From an uncultured Flavobacteriales bacterium (GTDB lineage: Bacteria; Bacteroidota; Bacteroidia; Flavobacteriales; Crocinitomicaceae), in contig CAMLIF010000066.1 of NCBI GenBank assembly GCA_946479985.1, positions 1-21,409 of the forward strand: a DNA stretch of 21,409 nt, read 5' to 3'. Both the position numbers and the translations under genes were made by a program. Positions within the stretch are counted from its first letter, which is position 1. The number at the start of each line of letters is the position of its first letter. The notes below the pieces were generated by a model. The model searched no databases. It saw only the letters and a program-made list of their open reading frames with translations, and was not told the DNA's origin. This document shows, one piece after another, positions 7,827 through 15,063 of this stretch.

Positions 7827-7842
7827 CGTCAACTATTTGACG
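7827..7842. repeat. Short inverted repeat in the DUF4783 leader
   Basis: CGTCAA (7827-7832) and TTGACG (7837-7842) form perfect 6-base arms around a 4-base spacer. The repeat sits about 12 bases after the -7 box, so it overlaps the expected start of the transcript. This is the position expected of an operator or of a 5'-terminal hairpin that protects the mRNA. It may also be chance. Confidence 0.35.
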
Positions 7843-7864
7843 AATAATATAAACAAGAAGAAAG

Positions 7865-8245
7865 ATGGCAGTTTTTTATGCTTTTATTTGCGGTTTGTTG
7901 ATGCAGTTTGTTCACTCAGGTGATGTGCCTTACGCTTCAGTTGAAGCTGCCTTTGCTAACGGTGATGCCGCTAAGGTTGTTAATTACGCGTCTGATAAGT
8001 TATACCTGAAAGTACCGGATAAAGAAGGTGTTTATGCTAAATCCCAGGCTACTCAAATCTTAAAAGATTTTTTCGCTAAAAAACCGGCTACATCATTTAA
8101 ATTCTCTTTTAAAGGATCTACGGCAGATGGGGCGAACGCTACCGGAACGTACGTTTCCAAGGCAGAAAGCTTTCGTGTTACTATTAAGTGGACTAAGAAC
8201 GGTTCGGAATACGAAATAGAGAATATCAGCATAATAAAAGCTTAG
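7865..8245 (+). CDS. DUF4783 domain-containing protein, probably exported
   Basis: A 126-residue small protein of the DUF4783 family, which is found in Bacteroidetes commonly beside nadC. After a short hydrophobic N-terminus (AVFYAFICGLLMQFV, residues 2-16) that may be a signal peptide, the domain has helices (PYASVEAAFANGDAAKVVNY) followed by strands such as KLYLKVPDK and FKFSFKG. It ends with FRVTIKWTKNGSEYEIENISI. This alternation of helices and a curved sheet resembles an NTF2-like/SnoaL fold, a common suggestion for the family; no catalytic residues can be named. A full-match -7 box lies 49 bases upstream. It precedes nadC by 37 bases on the same strand. The N-terminus is shorter than a classic signal peptide, so localisation is uncertain. 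Confidence 0.85.
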   Translation: MAVFYAFICGLLMQFVHSGDVPYASVEAAFANGDAAKVVNYASDKLYLKVPDKEGVYAKSQATQILKDFFAKKPATSFKFSFKGSTADGANATGTYVSKAESFRVTIKWTKNGSEYEIENISIIKA

Positions 8246-8270
8246 TAGATTCATTGTTCGTCAAATCAGC

Positions 8271-8278
8271 TAATTTTG
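8271..8278 (+). promoter_or_regulatory. -7 promoter box directly in front of nadC
   Basis: TAATTTTG is a full TAnnTTTG match, followed by CAGT and then the nadC ATG at 8283. A TTG at 8254-8256 lies 14 bases upstream, closer than usual for a -33 element. If used, transcription would begin at or within a few bases of the start codon. Confidence 0.4.
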
Positions 8279-8282
8279 CAGT

Positions 8283-9128
8283 ATGATTGACGAGATAATC
8301 CTTAACGCCCTTCGCGAAGATATTGGCAGCGGAGACCATTCAGCCCTGGCTTGTATTCCGGAAAATGCCACAGGTAAAGCCAAATTGCTGGTAAAAGATA
8401 ATGGTGTTCTTGCCGGTGTTGATGTGGCGAAACGCATTTGCCAGTTAATTGACCCGCCACTTGTTTTTCATCCTAAAATTGAAGATGGTTCAATTGTCGA
8501 AAAAGGACAAATTGCGTTTGAGCTGGAAGGTTCTGCACGTTCAATACTTTCGGCTGAGCGATTAATTCTCAATTGTATGCAGCGTATGTCGGGAATTGCT
8601 ACACTGACCAAAGCATATACCGACTGTATTGCCGGAACTTCCGCTAAACTGCTAGATACCCGAAAAACAACGCCCGGAATTCGTTTTCTTGAAAAATGGG
8701 CTGTCAGAATCGGCGGCGGGCACAATCATCGTTTTGCACTTTATGACATGATCATGCTGAAAGACAATCACATTGATTTTGCAGGAGGAGTGAAGGAAGC
8801 CATTCAAAGCACCGCGCAATATCTGAAAGTGAATAATCTTGATCTGAAAATTGAAATAGAGATCCGGAATTTTGATGAGTTGACAGAAGCGCTGGAACAA
8901 GGGGGAATTGACCGGATTATGCTGGATAATTTTTCTGTTGAAAACCTCAAAAAAGCAATTGCTCTAATTGACGGGCGCTTTGAAACAGAAGCATCCGGTG
9001 GTATTACTATTGAAACACTCAGAAGCTACGCTGAAACTGGTGTTGACTACATTTCTGTCGGTGCATTAACACACAGTTACAAAAGCCTGGACCTTAGTTT
9101 GAAAGCTTCCTTTGATAAAGTCGGGTAG
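8283..9128 (+). CDS. nadC: Nicotinate-nucleotide diphosphorylase (carboxylating)
   Basis: A complete 281-residue quinolinate phosphoribosyltransferase, which converts quinolinate and PRPP to nicotinate mononucleotide, CO2 and diphosphate in de novo NAD synthesis. The N-terminal sandwich domain starts with LREDIGSGDHS (10-20), the family signature. The barrel domain carries AERLILNCMQRMSGIAT (91-107), DTRKTTPG (125-132), the PRPP/substrate site VRIGGGHNHR (141-150) and KDNH (160-163). Near the C-terminus EASGGI and DYISVGALTHS are the phosphate-binding loops. Length and motifs are normal for a functional enzyme. It follows DUF4783 by 37 bases and ends 8 bases before the convergent arylsulfotransferase-like gene, with no visible terminator hairpin between them. 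Confidence 0.97.
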   Translation: MIDEIILNALREDIGSGDHSALACIPENATGKAKLLVKDNGVLAGVDVAKRICQLIDPPLVFHPKIEDGSIVEKGQIAFELEGSARSILSAERLILNCMQRMSGIATLTKAYTDCIAGTSAKLLDTRKTTPGIRFLEKWAVRIGGGHNHRFALYDMIMLKDNHIDFAGGVKEAIQSTAQYLKVNNLDLKIEIEIRNFDELTEALEQGGIDRIMLDNFSVENLKKAIALIDGRFETEASGGITIETLRSYAETGVDYISVGALTHSYKSLDLSLKASFDKVG

Positions 9129-9136
9129 ATACAATT

Positions 9137-10819
9137 TTATTTTCGAAGAACCGGAATATGCATCTTTTTGTTGGAGCCAATAGCTTGAATTTCAATTGAT
9201 TTTGCATCCGTGTTAGGTGGGATTTCGAACGAAACGCTGGCATGTTTTTCTGATGGAATAACCGGTGTTTCCGATAATTTGATACTCTTTCCCGAATTGG
9301 TTATTACTGAAACGGAATAGGCAAAATTGAGTGATCCAACATTGTAGATAGTCATTTCTCCTTTTTGAGTCAGGGAAATGTTTTGTTTTGGACTCAGTTT
9401 GACAGAAAATTCGTTCGGATAGAGCGAAGTAGTTGTTGAAACCCGGTACTGCTGGAAATGTTTCCAGATGTTTTTTGTTGAGTCATATTTCTCAGTGAAA
9501 AAATCCCAAACAATAGTTTTATTCGGCTGAATTTCTACTACGCGATTCATTGCACCCATATTGATGAGGTAATTTCCGTTTTTCATCGGGGTTACATTGC
9601 CAAGTTTTAAACTTTTACCGTTAGTCCTGTTGTCATAATTGAATGGAAAACGAAGAAGTAAATCTCCTTTCTTGTGTTCAGCATCACCTAAAGAAAACAG
9701 CAGGAAACTGCTTACAACCCCCGTATCTGCAATTGAGTCATTGTTGATAATCCCGATTGCGCGCTTACCCGGAATTAATTCGGTATCGTGCTGAAAACGA
9801 AATGTTTCAGTCGCGAAATGGTTGGGGAGTCCTGAATCGTGACCACCATAAAGTTCTTCTACTTTTTTTGTTTTCCTGTTGATTTTCAATATCCATGAAG
9901 CATCTCTGAAACCAACATAAAGCGTGTCGCCGTCAATTTGAAACGAATTCATGTGTGTTGCAGCATTTACAGTTCCATCTTCTTTTTTACGCTGACTTAA
10001 AAGCTCGGGAGTGAAGAAATCGTGCGCGCGCCATGACCAAACAATTCTCCCGTCGGGGGAGTATTCCACTACAAAGCCGGAATCGAATGTTACTGAGTCT
10101 TTTTCTCCACTGAATTTGTGTTTAATACGCTCATTTCCAAGAAGCATGTAGTTTCCATTAGAAAGTTTTTGAATGTCGTGATGATAATCTTCATTTTTCT
10201 GTTTGGAAATGCTGCCGCTGTTGGGGGCTTTCCACAATACTTTCCCGTTTATATCAAATTCGTACCCCATACTGTCAATAAGCGCAAGGAATGTTCCTTC
10301 AGAAGTCATCTTCAGATCACGCACGCCCTTTCCAACCGGGATGCCTTCAAATGTTTCAGGTAAAAACCACGTAATGTCTGTGTTTCTATCGATCATAACT
10401 TTCGCATAATCGTAAATAAGGAATTCTTTTGATTGCAGGGTTTTAAGCTGTGTGACCCGGTTAAAACGTAGGTCGTTAAAACGGTCAAGACTGAGAATGG
10501 AAAAATGAGTTACCGGTGATTCCGAAACAAGTTTGTTCCCTTTTTTTGAAAGTACTTTCCAATAATATGATCCGCCAAAAATCAGGTTAGGAACAATGAT
10601 CTTGTTCGCTTCGGAAGTGTAGGTTTGCTGGTTGGCAGGATCATTTTCGTAAATTACCAATTCATAATTGTCTGCACTATTATTGAAAGGATACTCAAAA
10701 CACACTGTATTGTAATTCAGTTTAATTTCGGCAGTTGGGAAATATTGTGCGAAAACGGATGAAGAAGAAATGAGAAATAAAGCAATTAAATGGACTTTTT
10801 TGTAGAACGCCGTTTTCAT
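9137..10819 (-). CDS. Arylsulfotransferase (ASST) family protein, exported
   Basis: A 560-residue protein with a clear signal peptide (MKTAFYKKVHLIALFLISSS, cleavage after SSVFAQ near residue 25). An N-terminal beta domain (30-110) resembles the ASST/fibronectin-like N-domain. A six-bladed propeller of the arylsulfate sulfotransferase type follows. The four active-site residues known for E. coli ASST have counterparts: His in DYHHDIQ (213/214), His289 in THMNSF, Arg305 in FRDASWILKI and His344 in FRFQHDTELIPG, the last matching the histidine that is transiently sulfated. The family moves sulfate from phenolic sulfate esters to phenols in the periplasm. A C-terminal Ig-like region (about 475-560) ends without a T9SS sorting motif. 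It is divergent from the TsdA-like gene, with 41 bases between start codons. Substrate unknown. Confidence 0.85.
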   Translation of the reverse strand: MKTAFYKKVHLIALFLISSSSVFAQYFPTAEIKLNYNTVCFEYPFNNSADNYELVIYENDPANQQTYTSEANKIIVPNLIFGGSYYWKVLSKKGNKLVSESPVTHFSILSLDRFNDLRFNRVTQLKTLQSKEFLIYDYAKVMIDRNTDITWFLPETFEGIPVGKGVRDLKMTSEGTFLALIDSMGYEFDINGKVLWKAPNSGSISKQKNEDYHHDIQKLSNGNYMLLGNERIKHKFSGEKDSVTFDSGFVVEYSPDGRIVWSWRAHDFFTPELLSQRKKEDGTVNAATHMNSFQIDGDTLYVGFRDASWILKINRKTKKVEELYGGHDSGLPNHFATETFRFQHDTELIPGKRAIGIINNDSIADTGVVSSFLLFSLGDAEHKKGDLLLRFPFNYDNRTNGKSLKLGNVTPMKNGNYLINMGAMNRVVEIQPNKTIVWDFFTEKYDSTKNIWKHFQQYRVSTTTSLYPNEFSVKLSPKQNISLTQKGEMTIYNVGSLNFAYSVSVITNSGKSIKLSETPVIPSEKHASVSFEIPPNTDAKSIEIQAIGSNKKMHIPVLRK

Positions 10820-10860
10820 TAATTTGTATTTTCGCTAAAATTAAGCTCTTTTTCCATTCT
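10820..10860. promoter_or_regulatory. 41-base divergent promoter region (ASST / tsdA)
   Basis: This is all the sequence between two opposite start codons, so both promoters must lie here or inside the opposing genes. On the plus strand TATTTTCG (10827-10834) matches TAnnTTTG at seven of eight positions and lies 26 bases before the tsdA ATG. On the minus strand TAATTTTA (bases 10843 down to 10836) matches at seven of eight and would serve the ASST gene. The two boxes are one base apart, back to back, so the two polymerases should exclude each other. Confidence 0.35.
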
Positions 10861-11853
10861 ATGAATTTCAAACGCCTGAACATTTTACTTCTTTTATCAT
10901 TTACCACTTTTGCATTTTTTAAATGCACAAATGCATCGAAGGCACCAACTGTTAGTGAAACCGATGAATCGGAACAGGTTTGGTATGCTCCCGATACCAA
11001 TGACATTCCGGATGATGAGTTTGGAGATATGGTGCGCTACGGCCGTAAATTGATTGTGAATACAGCTTATTATCTTGGTCCGGAAGGCACCGTCGGGCAT
11101 TATCTGGGAAACAAAATGAACTGTGTCAATTGCCATTTGGATGCGGGAACACGACCTTACGGATTGAATTATTTGAGCACCCATGGCCGATACCCTCAAT
11201 ATCGTGCCCGTGAAAATATGATTCTTACCTGTGCTGACAGAATCAATAATTGTGTGGAACGCCCGCACAACGGAATTCCTTTACCACTTGATTCCAAAGA
11301 GTTGAATGCGATACAATGCTACATTAAATGGCTTGGAACAAACGTTCCGGTTGAGCAAAGAGTAGAAGGAGACAATGGCATTGAGATTAAGCTTCCTGAT
11401 TTTGCGCTTTCTCCTGCAAAAGGAAAAGTGATTTATGAAAATAGCTGCGCTCGTTGCCATGGCATGAACGGTGAAGGAAAGTTACTGGCTTCGAAGATAA
11501 CGTATGAGTATCCGCCGCTTTGGGGGAAAGATTCATACCAGCCAGGGTCGAGTATGTACAGAGTTATTAAAGCAGCTACATTCATTAAATCGAATATGCC
11601 GAATGATAAATCGAGCCATGAACATCCTTATTTGAGTGATATTGATGCGTTGCAGGTGGCAGCCTATGTGAATTCAGATCAGCATGAACGCCCGAAAAAA
11701 ACAGGTTTTGACTATCCGGATATTAAAATGAAGGCTATAGATTATCCGTTTGGTCCGTATAATGATCCTTTTACGGAAGAGCAGCATAAATACGGACCGT
11801 TTAAGCCGATTATTGATTACAGAATGAAAAAGGGATTGTATGTGAGCTACTGA
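10861..11853 (+). CDS. tsdA: Dihaem cytochrome c, thiosulfate dehydrogenase TsdA-like lipoprotein
   Basis: A 330-residue exported c-type cytochrome with two CXXCH haem sites, CVNCH (88-92) and CARCH (196-200). The first domain reads CHLDAGTRPYGL, then YPQYRARENMILTCADRI and NNCVERPHNGIPLPLDS. This is the TsdA pattern, and Cys131 corresponds to the unusual cysteine axial ligand of haem 1. The second domain has PPLWGKDSYQPGSSMYRV and ATFIKSNMP, with Met246 a candidate haem 2 ligand. The tail YPFGPYNDPFTEEQHKYGPF is also common in this family. TsdA joins two thiosulfates to tetrathionate and passes electrons to the respiratory chain, or works in reverse. The N-terminus has a hydrophobic stretch ending FAFFKC, so Cys22 is a probable relaxed lipobox and membrane anchor. 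Its 3' end overlaps the convergent next gene by 7 bases. Confidence 0.9.
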   Translation: MNFKRLNILLLLSFTTFAFFKCTNASKAPTVSETDESEQVWYAPDTNDIPDDEFGDMVRYGRKLIVNTAYYLGPEGTVGHYLGNKMNCVNCHLDAGTRPYGLNYLSTHGRYPQYRARENMILTCADRINNCVERPHNGIPLPLDSKELNAIQCYIKWLGTNVPVEQRVEGDNGIEIKLPDFALSPAKGKVIYENSCARCHGMNGEGKLLASKITYEYPPLWGKDSYQPGSSMYRVIKAATFIKSNMPNDKSSHEHPYLSDIDALQVAAYVNSDQHERPKKTGFDYPDIKMKAIDYPFGPYNDPFTEEQHKYGPFKPIIDYRMKKGLYVSY

Positions 11854-12224
11854 TCCAGTAATTGATCAGTTTCATTGTTGTCATCGTCCTTCGAGAAAGG
11901 GTTGAAGAAATAGGAAGCGCCTGAAATTCCTGCTCCGGCAATCAGAACTATCTGATAATTCGGAAGCAGGAGTGTTTTCATGGCGATTGCAGCGAAAATT
12001 ACAACGCTTCCCACCCAAAAGATCCAATTGAAGTCTTTGTTTTTTTCGACAATAACACCTATGTATGCGGAACCTATCAAGCCCAAACCACCGCAGATAT
12101 AGAAAGTTGTTTTTGCAATTTCCGTGTATCCATACGTTTTATTGATCAGCAGAAGTGCTGCGCAAATAAAAGTTACTGCCATGAGCAGATTCGCAATGAG
12201 TTTTATAAGCTGATTTCTTGTCAT
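11847..12224 (-). CDS. Small four-helix membrane protein, unknown function
   Basis: A 125-residue protein with four predicted membrane helices (about 8-27, 37-59, 66-86 and 89-106) and an acidic, polar C-terminal tail KDDDNNETDQLLDQ. I do not recognise a family. Hydrophobic segments carry glycine-rich faces (ICGGLGLIGSAYIGV, LIAGAGISGASYFF). The gene begins at the ATGA junction with the DEAD-like gene (its ATG overlaps that gene's TGA), so the two are translated together. The stop codon lies inside the last codons of the convergent tsdA gene. The strong coupling suggests a functional link with the DEAD-like protein, but nothing in the sequence says what that is. Confidence 0.75.
   Translation of the reverse strand: MTRNQLIKLIANLLMAVTFICAALLLINKTYGYTEIAKTTFYICGGLGLIGSAYIGVIVEKNKDFNWIFWVGSVVIFAAIAMKTLLLPNYQIVLIAGAGISGASYFFNPFSKDDDNNETDQLLDQ
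11849..11870. terminator. Hairpin at the tsdA / membrane protein convergent junction
   Basis: ACTGATC (11849-11855) and GATCAGT (11864-11870) form a 7-base stem with an 8-base loop exactly where the two convergent genes end. The run after it on the plus strand is only TTT followed by mixed bases, and there is no T-tract on the minus strand. It is therefore a weak terminator candidate rather than a classical one. Confidence 0.3.
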
Positions 12225-12847
12225 TCGTTTCCTTGTTGAAATTCGATTTCTTCATAAGAATAACAAATTTCTTCAACAAACGGAATCAAGCGCTCATGTT
12301 TTCCGTAGGAAATAAACAGTTTTTGGCATTTATCAATACTTTCACAAATACGACGAAGATGTTGTAGTTCGGTTGGATGCGTGCAAATTCCGTTTATTTC
12401 ATCCATTATCACGAGGGCAAGCTGATTGATGTGGAAGCCGTTTTGATTATAGAGTTCCAATGTTCGTTTTGGCGTACCGATGATAACATCAGCTCCTTCA
12501 AAAATGTTATTTCGCTGCTCAATCTTTTTCCCCGATTCATTTGCCGACTCAATGGCAATTTCACTTCTTCTTACCCACGTTTGAAGAGTGGAGATAAGTT
12601 TTTTTGCCCGTTCATTCGACTGGGTAATCCATAGAACACGAGGAGCGCCCTCAAATGCCTGGGGAGCTTTAATAATTGTTGACCAGAACAGAACCAAATC
12701 AAGATCATTCGGTTTTTCAACCGAAATCAAACAGTGTTTACCTTGTTTGATTTTTTTGATCAGTTTCTCTTCTGCTGGGTTTGGGCCTTTGATCTTGTCT
12801 TCTGAAAGTGCATTCAAAAGTATTTGATCCATTGTCTCGTAATTCAT
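12221..12847 (-). CDS. Degenerate single-domain DEAD-box helicase-like protein
   Basis: A 208-residue protein that aligns by eye to only the first RecA domain of DEAD-box RNA helicases. NPAEEKLIKKIKQGKHCLI (23-41) fits the region around the Q motif and the strand before Walker A. The next segment SVEKPNDLDLVLFW lacks the GxGKT of motif I. TQSNERA replaces PTRELA (Ia), IIGTPKR (122-128) keeps motif Ib, and VIMDEIN (146-152) has DEIN where DEAD is expected. FISYG sits where motif III (SAT) would be. No second RecA domain follows. ATP hydrolysis is unlikely; an RNA- or protein-binding role is more plausible. The ATG at 12847 is chosen because upstream starts (TTG at 12874) fall inside the preceding gene's terminator. 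The gene is ATGA-coupled to the small membrane protein gene. Confidence 0.82.
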   Translation of the reverse strand: MNYETMDQILLNALSEDKIKGPNPAEEKLIKKIKQGKHCLISVEKPNDLDLVLFWSTIIKAPQAFEGAPRVLWITQSNERAKKLISTLQTWVRRSEIAIESANESGKKIEQRNNIFEGADVIIGTPKRTLELYNQNGFHINQLALVIMDEINGICTHPTELQHLRRICESIDKCQKLFISYGKHERLIPFVEEICYSYEEIEFQQGNE

Positions 12848-12851
12848 TCTG

Positions 12852-12859
12852 CGAAAATA
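12852..12859 (-). promoter_or_regulatory. -7-like box fused to a terminator T-tract, in front of the DEAD-like gene
   Basis: On the minus strand TATTTTCG (seven of eight matches to TAnnTTTG) is followed by CAGA and the ATG at 12847. The same bases form part of the T-rich tail of the terminator of the upstream protease gene, so the end of one transcript and the likely start of the next coincide. Confidence 0.35.
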
Positions 12860-12889
12860 AAAAACCCTGACCAATACTGATCAGGGTTT
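12854..12889 (-). terminator. Intrinsic terminator of the M43 metalloprotease gene
   Basis: On the minus strand, 20 bases after the stop codon at 12910, AAACCCTGA and TCAGGGTTT form a perfect 9-base stem around a 10-base loop. A T-rich tail (TTTATTTT) follows immediately. This is the classic rho-independent form, and the hairpin arms lie at 12881-12889 and 12862-12870. Confidence 0.85.
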
Positions 12890-12909
12890 GTATGTCTATT
12901 TGAGTTGAC

Positions 12910-15063
12910 TTAGTAAACAACCACTCGGTGAGTTGATTTGCTTGAACCTTGAATTGCATTGATTAAGTAGTAACCTTTTGCAAAATTCATAGGAACATTT
13001 ACTAATTGAGTACCGTTGTTGTCAGGAACAGGAATCGTTGCAACAATTGCTCCGTTCACGTCCATGATTTCCAAAATCATGTCTTTAGTCATTCCATCAA
13101 CTTGAACTGCAAGTTCACTTCCAGCCGCAATCGGGTTAGGAGAAACACTTACAGAACCGATCATTTCGTTTTCTTCAATAGCAAGCGTTCCTGAAACATT
13201 GAAGTTGTCAATGTACAAGTTAGACGAGTAGTCAGATGACGTAAATTCAAAACGGAATCTTGTTTTTGTATCAGTTCCTGAAGGTGTGTAGTTGAAAGAT
13301 CCACTCTTATACTGGTTATTGTTGTTAGGAATAAATTCGTTGTCGCCAACGTATCCAACAGTCAATAAATCTTCTAAGTCAAGAGTTAATCTTGGAGTCC
13401 AGTTTTTACCACAATCTTTTGAAGAAGAAATCACTAGTTTCTCAGTAACATTATCAATGCTTGTCGCTCTTGTTCCGTATGCGTAATCGAAAGAAACAGT
13501 AACACCAGTTGTGTTTGATAAGTTGAAAGCAGCCGTCGTTAATTGGTCTTTGTTGAAGCCTAAACGATCATAGTAGAAGTAGTCATCAGAAAATGGTGCC
13601 GCACCTGTTACATTTTTGTAGTTGTTCAACACGTAACAAGAAGTATTATCCATTCCACCTGCATTTACTTTATGGAAGTATGCATGATTGTTTTCAGGGT
13701 TGTTGCTAATCCAGAAATCAGGATTTGGTCCGTCGAATGCTTCAACAAATGGTCCGTTGTGTTCTACCCAGTTAGGAGAAACATAAACGATATTGGTAAT
13801 CGTTTTAGTTTGGTTTCCTGCTGTGTTTGTAACTTTCAATGTTGCTTGTTTAAACCCTTCAGTTGCATAAGTAACTGTTGGGTTAATTGCATTTGAAGTT
13901 GCAGGTGTTCCACCAGGGAAAGTCCATTCGTATGTATCAACAGTGGCGTTGTAAGATGCATTTTGGAATGTCACAACGTCTCCGATACAAACCATATTCT
14001 CATTCACTGAAAAATCAGGAATTGGAACACATAATGGTGCCTGAGTTAGGTTTGCACCAGTTAAAACAAGGTTTGAATCTGTCCAAAGATTGTTTCTGAA
14101 ACCAGTAATTTCATTCAGGTTATTACGCATCAGTTCAACCTGATCTCTTGAGAACATCAAAGAACAATAAGAGTAATCCATGTAGTTTTGAACGTTGTCG
14201 ATAACGTTAAAAGTCCAGTATCCTGCACTTCCCTGATCGCTGTCGTCACAAGTGTTTGCACTCAAAATACAAACTCCTGTCGGAGAACCTTTTGTTTCAG
14301 GAGTGTCATTTACCTGGTCATCACCACAAGCTACATTGTTATCGTTGTTACTTCCCCAAGTGTGAGCAAGTCCAAGATAGTGACCAATTTCGTGCGTTAA
14401 TGCACGAGAACCGTTCGGGCTTCCTGTCCCCATACTTCCAATATACTCGTTCAGAATGATAATTCCATCTGCAAAGAAGAAGTTTCCTTCTGTTGCTGAA
14501 GGGTAATAAGCGTAACCAGCAACACCAGCACTACCGATTGTGTTCGTAACCCATACATTTAAGTATTCTTTACGATTCCACTGGTGTAACTTTGAATAGT
14601 CATCACCTTTGTTGGCCATGTGCGTGTAAATGTGCTCAATACCATTTGTACAGTTTCCGTATGGATCAAAGCGAGCTAATGTAAACTTGATTTTCGCAGT
14701 TCCAACAATTGTGTCGAATGGATCAACCACGTTTCCTGCATCCGGATTTGTGTTCGAGTAATCCTCGTTAAGGATATCTACCGCATCGTACACTTGAGCA
14801 TCAGTGATGTTTTCTCCTCCATATTCATGTAAAATGTGGAAAACAATTGGAATGTTGTAAATCGTAGTGTCGTCGCTTTTTGAATAGCCGGACATCTTCG
14901 CTTTGTGCAATAGGTGGTAGTAGTCGTCTTCTAGCTCAGGGTGAGATGCATACAATTTTTTCAATTGTTCTGCATTTCCGCAATTGAAGTGTTTTTCCTG
15001 TCCGTAAGCAGTACTAAACATTCCAAAAACTGCCAAAGCTCCTAAAAGTAGATTTTTGCGCAT
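12910..15063 (-). CDS. Secreted M43-family zinc metalloprotease with PKD and T9SS sorting domains
   Basis: A 717-residue secreted protease. The signal peptide is MRKNLLLGALAVFGMFSTAY with cleavage after GQ or nearby. The catalytic domain (about 65-325) carries the metzincin zinc site HEIGHYLGLAH (224-234: His224, Glu225, His228, His234) and the Met-turn NYMDYS (Met295), as in pappalysin/cytophagalysin M43 enzymes. A PKD-type Ig domain follows at about 352-430 (CIGDVVTFQNAS ... YEWTFPGG). Next comes a jelly-roll/MAM-like region at about 440-630 (FVEAFDG ... LYIDNFNVSG). The last 75 residues (VSPNP ... KGYYLINAIQG, ending HRVVVY) are a type A T9SS C-terminal sorting domain. It should therefore cross the outer membrane by the type IX route and be released or anchored at the surface. 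The gene is monocistronic, with its own terminator and a long upstream region. Confidence 0.94.
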   Translation of the reverse strand: MRKNLLLGALAVFGMFSTAYGQEKHFNCGNAEQLKKLYASHPELEDDYYHLLHKAKMSGYSKSDDTTIYNIPIVFHILHEYGGENITDAQVYDAVDILNEDYSNTNPDAGNVVDPFDTIVGTAKIKFTLARFDPYGNCTNGIEHIYTHMANKGDDYSKLHQWNRKEYLNVWVTNTIGSAGVAGYAYYPSATEGNFFFADGIIILNEYIGSMGTGSPNGSRALTHEIGHYLGLAHTWGSNNDNNVACGDDQVNDTPETKGSPTGVCILSANTCDDSDQGSAGYWTFNVIDNVQNYMDYSYCSLMFSRDQVELMRNNLNEITGFRNNLWTDSNLVLTGANLTQAPLCVPIPDFSVNENMVCIGDVVTFQNASYNATVDTYEWTFPGGTPATSNAINPTVTYATEGFKQATLKVTNTAGNQTKTITNIVYVSPNWVEHNGPFVEAFDGPNPDFWISNNPENNHAYFHKVNAGGMDNTSCYVLNNYKNVTGAAPFSDDYFYYDRLGFNKDQLTTAAFNLSNTTGVTVSFDYAYGTRATSIDNVTEKLVISSSKDCGKNWTPRLTLDLEDLLTVGYVGDNEFIPNNNNQYKSGSFNYTPSGTDTKTRFRFEFTSSDYSSNLYIDNFNVSGTLAIEENEMIGSVSVSPNPIAAGSELAVQVDGMTKDMILEIMDVNGAIVATIPVPDNNGTQLVNVPMNFAKGYYLINAIQGSSKSTHRVVVY

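Noticed and set aside
10897..11268. 123-codon minus-strand frame opposite tsdA
   Set aside because: It is antisense to the first haem domain of a well-supported cytochrome.
12848..12874. Upstream TTG start for the DEAD-like gene
   Set aside because: The extra codons fall in the arm and T-tract of the preceding gene's terminator; the ATG at 12847 is the better start.
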